32,315 bases of DNA, from assembly GCA_004335635.1 (NCBI GenBank), contig QAXH01001529.1:266-32580 (forward strand), given 5' to 3'. Under the pieces are notes generated by a model that had not been told where the DNA came from, searched no databases, and saw only the letters and a list, made by a program, of their open reading frames with translations. Positions 10,546 through 19,236 of this stretch are shown here, piece after piece. The DNA is from Chloromonas sp. AAM2 (Eukaryota > Chlorophyta > Chlorophyceae > Chlamydomonadales > Chlamydomonadaceae). The position numbers and the translations under genes are program-made. Positions within the stretch are counted from its first letter, which is position 1. Every line of letters starts with the position of its first letter.

Positions 10546-11064
10546 AAAAGTCAAGCCAATATAAGTTCAAGCCCAGTACAAGCCCACGCACCGTTCAAAA
10601 GGCCGTCACAGGTCGCCATGCAACCGACCTGACGGAAGCAGATGTCATCGCATGCACACGTTTTCTCTTCAAAAGGGTATGCTCCGTCCGCTGTCCAAGT
10701 CTGAATCACAAGTGCTGCTGGCAGGTTTGTCATTTCCTTTCAACCTAAACAACACAGGTGGACCTCAAACACCCTGTCCCAAAGCTGTTTTCCAGTACAT
10801 ACCGTCAACAAAGGCTCCTTTGATGCCACCTGGATAAGTTAGGGCCTGCCTGGATTTCACTTTTGAAGCAGGCCACCTACCCACACCAGCTTCAACCGCA
10901 GGGTGTCTTTTTAACAGCAATCAAGAACACTCTTTGTATATGCATTGCCTTCTTTCAACCCAGCCTGATGTTCTAAAGCTTCTCTATCGCCAGTGGCGCC
11001 AGCAAAGGCTCCTGCTAACTGTGTTCAACAAACACTTTGAACATTACGGCAGACAACGACACCC

Positions 11065-14000
11065 CTATGGCCCCTCCTCACTGTCCCCGATCCGCTCAAG
11101 CCTAACCAGCCCTCCCCTATAAGCAGCCAACGCAGACGTCACAATTTGCCACCCCTCTGGCCACAGCAAATCCTCATGCACTCTCACTCTTAGTGGTGAA
11201 AAGGCGCTGCACAGAAAAACCGCCATGTCGTTGGCAGTTACCCCCATGCACCCTTTCAAAAGCACCAGGCACCGCACCTGGGGCACGTGCTGACGTAACG
11301 CTGGCCATGTGGTGCAGTTGACCACGCAGGCATCCAGCACCAGACGCTGCAGACGGGAGCCCAACGCGGCCCCCAGGGCAGCCACCTGCGCCAAAGAGTT
11401 AGATGAAACGAGCAGAAACGGTGACCATGCGATTATACAGGAGTTGCAAATGCGTTTACTTGGTTGTGGGCAAAAGACATCTGGCTGTGCTGACAAGCGG
11501 GCAATACCGCTCATAGGTGCGCTGGAAATGAATGCGCCGTGAATGGGTGCATTAGATAATAATCAAGTTTGCCACCAGTGTGCTGTAAAATGCATTCCCG
11601 ATCAAACCTCAGGCCCATATCTAGCGCATTTGCCAATCCAGCCCCTATGTCGTCTCCAGCGATCATGCCACCCACCTGGTTTGACGTTTATTCCCAGCAC
11701 TTTTTTTCCCTTCCATTTCCTGACCTAGGAGGTTCGGACGTTGTCCTCTTCACCCCTGGGGCATGATCAGAATCCCCAGCTCCAACTTCCCCTGGTCCCC
11801 ACATAGCATGCCGTCTTTGATGCCGGTGTTCATGCCACTTACCTCATTTGATTTGAACTCCCAGCGCTCCAGGCGAATCCAGTCCATCAGGCCGTTCAGG
11901 GGGTGCAGGGCGCCTATCAATTGCGCAATGCTCAGGCAGCCACCGAGGGCAGTCTCCTGGTGTCGGTCCTGGTCGCGTTGCTCCATCAGGCGGTGCGCTA
12001 AGTTGGTGCTGATCACCTCCTGTGCAAGTGATGCATGGTGCAGGGCAGGGTAGGGCATGGTTAGAAGATGTGCAGCTAGAGATGTACTGTCCTAACCCTT
12101 CCCTTACTTATCCCTTTCCAATCACATTCTGTCGTGCACAAAGCTTGCTCTTTTCCGTCTGGCCTGCACCAGGCGCATCAGAGCCGTTGCTTGCTCGACC
12201 ATTCCCACCCTACCCGACTTGCAACCACCAACCAACACACCCATTCCATCCAACTAACCCCTATTGACCCGGTCCTCTTACCTGCACTTCCATGGGCGTC
12301 TGAGCCCTTTCAAGCGCCGCCTGGTGGTGCACAAACGTTTCAGTCAGCAACTGTTTTGGTTGCTTTAACGGTTGAAGCGACAAGGTGAGCCCAACCGACC
12401 CAACCGTTTCAACCATTTCAACTGACTTGCGCAGGGGCCAGGAGCGTGCATGCAGGGCGAGAGCTTCAGCGGTGGTTGTCAGTTGTGAGGGCGTGTCACA
12501 TCGCCATACGTTGACCTGCACATGCGTGAGCGAGCAAATGTGTGAGTGCGAGCCAGTCAGTGATTATCGATTGTCAGTCGGCGATGCGAGAGCCAGTGCA
12601 AGTGAGTATGGCAGTGGTGCATAAGAGTCAGTGGGTGCAAAACAATAGGTGATGATGACAAGGTGTCATTTCAACGGTCGCGGTGGCTGTCACTTGCATT
12701 GGCATCTGGCTGCTGGAGCGCAGGAAGGCTCCAGGGTTACAATGTGCCTTGGCATGAGCACTGGATAGAGCTAGATAGAGCGCTGACGTGGATGTGAAAG
12801 AGCTAATGTGTGAGAGGGACTTGCGCAAGCGCAGTCTGAGCGCAGAAATCCAATGCCAAGGACATCACACTGTGGTGCCACACACATGCTACTTGTTCAG
12901 ATGCGTGATTGATCTTTCCGCCATCTTCTGTTCCACTTGTGGGACGATGCAGATGTAAACTCGCACACAAACACACACACAGACTGTGGTGCCACACACA
13001 TGGAAGCATTACCCATCAGGACCACCGCATACATTCCTTTTAGGGCCGCACACGTATGCGTATACGCTGCCTCCCATCTCCTAGACGGGCTGGAAACCGA
13101 CGAAGTGCAGCGTGGCGGTTTACGAACCTTGACGCTGTTTTGCTACCACGTTGCTAGCCCATTACCTACACTTTCTACGGTACCAGTGGAGAAGCCCATG
13201 CTTCGCCCGTTCCGGGCGTACTTTTGTACTAGTATGGATAATCTTTCGAAATGGCGTTCATTACGTTTCATGTCTAAAACTGCTCAAAACCTCCTGACTG
13301 TCTCTGAAATGCCGAGTACTGGAGGCGGCCAAGGTGGTCGTGGCTGTAAACGTGTGCGTATGCATATCCGAATGCGGTGATCCTGTTACGCGTGTGACGC
13401 TGACTCATACCTTTGAAATCTCCACATGCGTTCTGCATGCATTAGGCAGCGCCCATAGAAGGCCCGTCAGGCTTGGTTTGGCCAGCACCAGGGTGTGCAG
13501 CACCGACTGCCGGTGCGGCTCGGGATTAGGTGCCGAGCGAGCCTGGGCAGCCGCCCCGGTGTTCAGACCTGCAGTTGTTGTTGTTGCTGTTGTTCATGTT
13601 TACATGGTCTTCAGTACGGGTGGGACTGCTCAGCGGGGGCAGGGGGGAAGGGAGATTGCAGATAAGCTACTGGTCACCACTGCGCCCTTGGCAACAACAG
13701 TTAAGTCATCTCTAACAATGAGCGGAACAAGCCTGTGCTATCTCCAGCTCAGAATCTCAAGACATCGATGCTGAAGCCTAGCGCCGGCAGAGGTTGGTCC
13801 AAACTCCAATCAGCAGAGCCGTTGAGGTGAAGTGGTGACAGGGAAGCTGGTATTCTGTTCCACTTGTGGGACGACACAGGTGTAGAAAGGCACTCACCCA
13901 TGTGCTCACCTAATGCCACCCATGTGCTCACCTAATGCCACCCATGTGCTCACCTAATGCCGCCCATGTGCTCACCCATGTGCTCACCTAATGCCACCCA

Positions 14001-14290
14001 TGTGCTCACCCATGTGCTCACCTAATGCCACCCATGCGCTCACCTAATGCCACCCATGTGCTCACCTCATGCCACTCATGTGCTCACCTAATGCCACCCA
14101 TGTGCTCACCTAATGCCACAGCCGCCATCGCCCCACCCACATGGCCAATAGGAAGCATCACTGCATTGGCACCGGCTGGCAGGGCTGCGACTGCGTTACC
14201 CGCAGCTGCTCCATTTTCCACCCCGCCTGCTGCCCCACCGTTTCCCGCACCACCGGGCACCCCACCAGCGTTTCCCCCGCCAGCTGCATC

Positions 14291-14331
<41 letters not shown>

Positions 14332-17300
14332 TGGCAGCAGCAAAAGCAGCAGCGGCTGCACCAATAACCAGGCCCGCAGCATTCCAAAACGCTTCACCAC
14401 CATCAACCCCACCCCCACCCCCACCACCGTCACCATCACCGTCCTCATCTCTTTGTGGCGGAGGCGCACACATAACATCCGCTACGCTTAACCATTTCAA
14501 CCTATGTATTGGCCCTGTACCCGCTCCCGCTGCTGCTGTAGCTGGCTGCCTTCCCGCTCCCGCTGCTGCTGTTGTCACAGCCGGCTGCCTGGCGACCCTG
14601 CTTGTGCCCGCTTCCGCTCCCGCGGCCGCGATACCCGTTTGCAAGGCCGTTTCTTCTCCGCTCCCGCCGGTTGAGGACTCGTCCGTTTCTGGTCCCAAAA
14701 GCACGCAAAAAGCGTCCCACGTGAGGGGCGTTTGTGCCCCCAGATGCAACCGTTCTAACGCCACGCAACCACCGAGAAGTTTGGATAATGCGTCGCCGGA
14801 AATGGGAGCGGTGGGGAGTGTGCAGTCGGCAAGGGAGTGAACGATCATCATACTGGCCTCCAGTGGCTCCAGGTGCAGATCCTGGAACCGAAAAATTGGT
14901 GCGAAAGATTGACAACCAGGAAAGGAATCACAATAGTGAGAACAGTGTGTGAAGCACCTGAGATGGCTGAACATTTAAACAAACTGCGTGCAACTGCGTG
15001 CAACTCTGTGTGTGTGTGTGTGTGTGGTGTGTGCGTGATTACAGCTTGATCCTGAACGAGAATCAAAGAGTGAGAATTGTGAAATACGAAATATGGAAAG
15101 GTTGAGAAAGAGTGAGGAGTACCTTGAGGCGTGTCAGGTTTTTCAGTTGGTGGACCATATTCATCCAACTGATTGAGCCCATGACTATGTCCTCAGCCAG
15201 ATGGCACTTGTGTAATCTGAGATGGGTGAGAAGAGTGAGGGACGAGGCAAAGCTGAGATTGGGCACCTGCAAAGAGTGAGAGGTGACCGTTGAATGTGTG
15301 ATGTGTGCATGTGTCTTGACATGCCAGGCGGGGTTGTGGGCACGCATGTGGATGAATTGAGTGCAAGGTGACGCGTCGTTGGATTGAACCATGATGAGCC
15401 ATGGCAGAGGGGGGAAAGAGTGAGTAGGCCAAGCCGTTACCGCAGAAACCGCTGATGAACGAATCATGACAAGTGCCAGGTGATGCGTCAATGAAACCAT
15501 GACGGCCCATGATACGTAGGAGAAAGGAAAAGTGCATGATGGTCAAACGGATGAGGGGATAGGCAAGGGGACAACATGATTCGAATGCATGCACTGCGTA
15601 TTTGCATGGCCACCACCCAGAAAGACAGACAGATAATAGACACCCAGAAAGAAAGACAGAACGATAGGTGAACCATTGCATCACATCAAGTGATTAGACC
15701 GGCATTTCCTGCAGTTGAAAGTAACACTGGCTCCCTGCCCAGGCAGCCAAATAGCCAGGCAATCCAATCAGATAACCAACATGCCTTAACTTGTCATTGA
15801 CAACAGACATAACGTTGTAAAGCTACAACACAGATGAAACTAGCTGCAGACTGAGACAGGCAGGCAGCCATCTAGACAAGTAAATAGACAGATAGCCTAC
15901 GAATGTTATAGCCTAACCCTAACCCTAAACTCTCAGCACGTGCGTGCCTGCATGCTTCACACTACAAGCACCACAGGTACTTCGGTATGCCAGACTACCA
16001 TACTGCAGTCTGCCACGTGACAGATGAATCACATGGGTGGTCCTGTAGGACCGCGGGTTGAACCATGATAAGCTATGCAATGATGATGATGATGATGATG
16101 ATGGTGATGATGGTGATGATGGTGATGATGGTGATGATGAGATGAATCACATGCTTACCTGCATGCCCTGTAGCTGAAGACTCTGCAGGCCCGTCAAGTT
16201 GCTCAAGTACGCCAGCGCCCTCAGACCACTGGCCAAAGAGTGGTTGGTCATAGTGGCATCACGTGGGCCCCATGTCACGTCACACAAAGAGAGCGAGGCC
16301 AGCTCCTTGCAGGAGAGCAGCCCTGCAACCGGAGAAGGGCAAGATCAATTTTCACACAATCACATTCCCTGGCGGTTTCTGGGCCCAACGGTCGTCCCTG
16401 GGCCAAGTATGCGGTTGTGCTCAATTCCATGATGGCTTGTTGGACACAATAAACGGTTCAGTTCACTGCCTGCAACAGTGTTGGTTTCTGAATTGGTGCC
16501 TTTGCAGCTTTGGCTGTTTTCGTCAGTGAACGTAGGTTTTTTGCAGTTCATCTGAAGAATGGAATTGATGTGTATGATGGACGACGCTGAACGACGCTAG
16601 GACAAACCACTGACCTGCAACAGCCTGAGAGTCGATCACACAGCCTTGTAGGCGCAGGGTACGAAGAACGGGCATGGCTAGGCCCAGCCAAGGTGTCAGG
16701 CCAGGGCCCATGAAGAAGCCCTGCACACACGCAGTGTGAATGAAATAGTTCAGGTGGGGTCCTTTGAGACGTTGAGACAGTGGGACGCTAGCATAAGTGT
16801 GCACACCCTGTTAGCTATATACAAGCCACCCCTCCTACGCAAATATTGCCAGCCGTCCTGGTTTTGCTGTAACTTGCAATTGCTTGGCAATCCAATGTAC
16901 GTTCACTTCTCGCCCTCTTCTGTCAAAACTTTTCAAGCTTTGAGCACATTGGTTCTTGCAACTCTAGCACATTGGTTCTTGCAACTCGAGTGGCGTACGA
17001 CGCTGGATACAAAAGCACCGTCACATGCTTGAGTAACCATGAACTGGAATGAACTGGTCATTGCAAAGGACTCCACGCTTTCTAGACAAACAAGCCAATC
17101 CTCCTGCACAAAGGCTGCTAGCTTTGGCATGACCCGGCCACGTGCCTACCTGAAAGCCGCTAGCTGTGGCATGGCCCCATGGCAGCGGTGGCTTTCGATG
17201 CACTGCAGACTCGGCCATGCAGGCAATCAGTGACACCTCCCACGCCTTGTCATCTTCCGTGCTGACTTTGCGCTTGCCCTTGGGCTCGAAATTGATGCAT

Positions 17301-17783
17301 GAGAGTGACACCCCAGCTGGCAGACGCTTGATCTGTGCGCTTGACCTGAGTCAGGCATGCAAGGAGAGTTTATATGTTTGGTTGGGCATGCGACTCGCAT
17401 GCGCCTTACTGTCGCAAGTACACGCGGCTAGTCATGCATGCATGCGTTCAGGCCAGAGTAGCATCTGACATGCATGAAGCTGAAGAAATGAAAGCAGTGC
17501 AAGCCATTGCCTTCCCATGGCATGCCAGCTCTTCTCCTTGGCTCGGTGTGCCTGTTGTTTCCATTCACCCGTTCACAAACCTGGCTTCTCGCTGGCTTTT
17601 GGTAACCCGCAGCGTGACGCTGTCGATGCAGGATTTGGCAAGCTGGACCACGCCCTTGGCGGTCTTGATGAGGCGTGCACGGTCTTGCCCAGACAATTGC
17701 GCCCAGATGAGCGCGAACGCCAGCGGTGGGAGCGACACGAACCCTGCTCCCACCCGGTCCCCTGGCGCGGCGCGATCGTCCAT
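11065..17783 (-). CDS. F-box/leucine-rich-repeat protein, 824 aa, ten exons
   Basis: Probable substrate-recognition subunit of an SCF ubiquitin ligase. Exons: 17783-17581, 17345-17150, 16720-16615, 16322-16159, 15266-15123, 14881-14110, 13568-13411, 12515-12282, 12019-11843 and 11385-11065 (TAG 11067-11065). Phases (2,0,1,0,0,1,0,0,0) match at all nine junctions. Residues about 17-55 (SLPPLAFALIWAQLSGQDRA, then RLIKTAKGVVQLAKS) fit a divergent F-box. Later exons carry irregular leucine-rich repeats: LRTLRLQGCVID, LASLSLCDVTW, LQSLQLQGM, LTHLRLHKCHL, LERLHLGAQ, LHTLVLAKPSLTGLL, LQRLVLDACVV. Exon 6 holds a long low-complexity insert with acidic, poly-Gly and poly-Ala tracts inside the LRR array. 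An in-frame ATG lies upstream at 17867. The specific substrate cannot be told. Exon 7 follows a retroelement tail and exon 6 ends in a minisatellite. Confidence 0.85.
12926..12947. repeat. 22-base repeat, copy 1 (identical to 13853-13874)
   Basis: Identical 22-mer in intron 7 of the F-box gene, containing the near-palindrome GTTCCACTTGTGGGAC. The second copy is in intron 6, so the two flank exon 7. Confidence 0.7.
13575..13634 (-). mobile_element. (CAA)n-tailed retroelement 3' end, copy 1
   Basis: On the minus strand a 32-base segment beginning GCTGAGCAGTCC can form a short stem (CAGT/ACTG) and is followed by a diverged (CAA)n tail. It is related to copies at 21231-21276 and 28653-28762. The tail ends directly at the CTGCAG acceptor of F-box exon 7. 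Confidence 0.55.
13853..13874. repeat. 22-base repeat, copy 2
   Basis: Exact second copy of the 12926-12947 sequence, in intron 6, about 20 bases from the splice-donor minisatellite. Confidence 0.7.
13899..14120 (-). repeat. 22-bp minisatellite with a splice donor in every unit
   Basis: Nine full 22-bp units and two 12-bp truncated units (13965-13976 and 13999-14010). The plus-strand core is GTGCTCACCTAATGCC. On the minus strand every full unit reads ATTAG|GTGAGC (one has ATGAG), a consensus 5' splice site. The unit at 14099-14120 supplies the exon 6 donor of the F-box gene (14110|14109). Confidence 0.9.
14280..14360 (-). repeat. GCA/CAG triplet run coding poly-Ala
   Basis: A run of GCAGCAGCA on the plus strand, read on the minus strand as alanine codons within F-box exon 6. 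It is a likely length-variable site. Confidence 0.8.
15007..15026. repeat. (TG)n microsatellite
   Basis: About ten TG dinucleotides in intron 5 of the F-box gene. Confidence 0.85.
15911..15929. repeat. Interstitial telomere-like repeat
   Basis: CCTAACCCTAACCCTAAA: two TTAGGG-type units and one TTTAGGG-type unit on the opposite strand, inside intron 4 of the F-box gene. Confidence 0.8.
16079..16141. repeat. (GAT)n/(GGTGAT)n microsatellite
   Basis: GATGATGAT run passing into GGTGATGAT units, in intron 4 of the F-box gene about 20 bases inside its donor. Confidence 0.9.
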
Positions 17784-18649
17784 TTTAAATAGTGCAAAGA
17801 GTCCACGAACACAGTCGCCAAATACACAATCTGAGCACACGTAACGTGGAGCACGTGTGATTTGCAAAAAGGCAGCTGGGCCGTTGGTGGTGGAATCAGG
17901 TAGTCACAAGTTGGCATGGGATACGGCTTGCACAACTCCTGACTGTGAAGGGCAGCAGGTGCAGACGATTTGCATCCCGTCTGACCATGCCACGACTGCT
18001 CCTGTATGTCTGCATTGCACTCATGCATGCAGGGTCGAGAGCCGCAGCCAAGTTCAAGTGCACCTCGTCACGATGTCACATGTTCAAGAACAGCATGGGA
18101 TCTTCCATCCTAAGCGAGAGAAGGTCTAGTCAGAAGAAGCCGAAGGGAAACAGGGAAGCAATTTTCAGAGAGTTGGTCAAGCCCGTGAGATGATGCTCGG
18201 TAACAGGCACAAAAGGGAAGCCATTATAACTTTACCAACATAACCATGGCTCATGAGCAAAGAAGTCCATGAAACAAGTCCCGAGGGCTATGGCAAGGAG
18301 AACATAAGAGCTAAGTAAGAAATGTGACGGCGAAGCCACATTGTATTATATCCTGCTGGGTATCCTTTCACATCCTCAAAGCTTCAAGATCATATGAAAT
18401 CCGCGGCAAACGATGACCGTACATATAACGCCTATAGATAGATAATCCAGCAATCAGCACTTGCCGGCGCCAACAGGCACCTGCGCTGTTGTGTTCAGTG
18501 GATGCTGCATAACTGAAGTAAATACATGTTGGCTTCAGTAGTTTTGGCTGTATAACCTATGACTGAATCGACAACTCAGAGCTGTGACTTGGCTGTCTAA
18601 TCGCTGCCACAACACCAGCTCTCGGAGTAGTGTTGCCTGCCAACATGTG

Positions 18650-18850
18650 TGCTAGCATGGTGCTAATGTGTGCTAGGCTAATACCCTACAATGGTACAGG
18701 TAGCCCCCTTTAGCACCCGCGGCTAGCACTGATCGCTGGCACCCTTTAGGACACTCGGCCAGCCCTGATCGCTAGCACCCTTCAGCACCAGCGTCTAGCA
18801 CGATCGCTAGCACCCTTTAGCAGTGTGGCTTAGCACAGTTGCCTGGCAGT
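18650..18850. repeat. Degenerate CTAGCAC repeat cluster
   Basis: Roughly 40-base units built on GATCGCTAGCACCCTTTAGC, repeated about three to four times with substitutions. Upstream of the F-box gene. Confidence 0.6.
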
Positions 18851-18906
18851 GTCATTAGCTGTAACGGCTGCTGAACTGCCAACCGTCGCTTCTGTCTGAC
18901 CTGGTT

Positions 18907-18911
18907 TTACA
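18907..18911 (-). terminator. Candidate TGTAA polyadenylation signal, N-methyltransferase gene
   Basis: Minus-strand TGTAA, about 300 bases after the stop codon at 19215 and the first one met downstream. Confidence 0.45.
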
Positions 18912-19140
18912 TATGCTCACCACACAAGTGCATGGCATCCATCGTCCATGTTCATAACTTCATAACAAGTTCATAACTGCAAGCCTTAATCATCAAGTGC
19001 ATGGCATCCACACAAGTCCATGTGCCCGTCCGGTGCACCCATTACGTCACACAATCCTTCTAAACGTATGTCAGGAAGAAACCAAGGCTAGATGCTGCTC
19101 ATTGCAGCCGCTGTGTTCGATCCATCACTCTGAAGAGCCC

Positions 19141-19236
19141 ATGCCAGGGGTTATCTTGGCCGCAGGGCGTACATGCCAGGGGTTGTCTTGGCCGCAGGGC
19201 GTACATGCCAGGGGTTATCTTGGCCGCAGGGCGTAC
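19141..19236 (-). repeat. 32-bp tandem repeat containing the methyltransferase stop codon
   Basis: Three exact-length units at 19141-19172, 19173-19204 and 19205-19236. The rightmost codes the last residues (MYALRPR) and TAA. The middle unit has one change that turns the TAA position into CAA. Confidence 0.95.

Larger units (their letters stand above)
8847..11064. other. Convergent intergenic region: 3' UTRs and an inverted-repeat element
   Basis: Lies between the stops of ACBP2 (plus) and the F-box gene (minus). It contains a TGTAA for each gene, three copies of the TGTCCCAGAACTGGCAAAC sequence, and a 167-codon plus frame (10245-10748). That frame shows no domain and overlaps the likely F-box 3' UTR, so it is not called a gene. 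Confidence 0.5.
17784..19214. other. Region between the F-box gene start and the methyltransferase stop
   Basis: Contains the F-box promoter and 5' UTR (no TATA box identified), a CTAGCAC-rich repeat at about 18650-18850, and the methyltransferase 3' UTR with TGTAA at 18911-18907. No exon was supported. Confidence 0.5.

Noticed and set aside
10245..10748. 167-codon plus-strand frame
   Set aside because: Overlaps the likely 3' UTR of the F-box gene, has no recognisable domain and an irregular composition.
12937..13380. 147-codon plus-strand frame
   Set aside because: Lies within intron 7 of the F-box gene, whose flanking exons join in phase without it. Kept out for lack of any domain.
14025..14840. 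271-codon plus-strand Ala/Pro-rich frame
   Set aside because: It is the antisense shadow of F-box exon 6 and the minisatellite; the minus frame has LRR sequence and matching splice phases.
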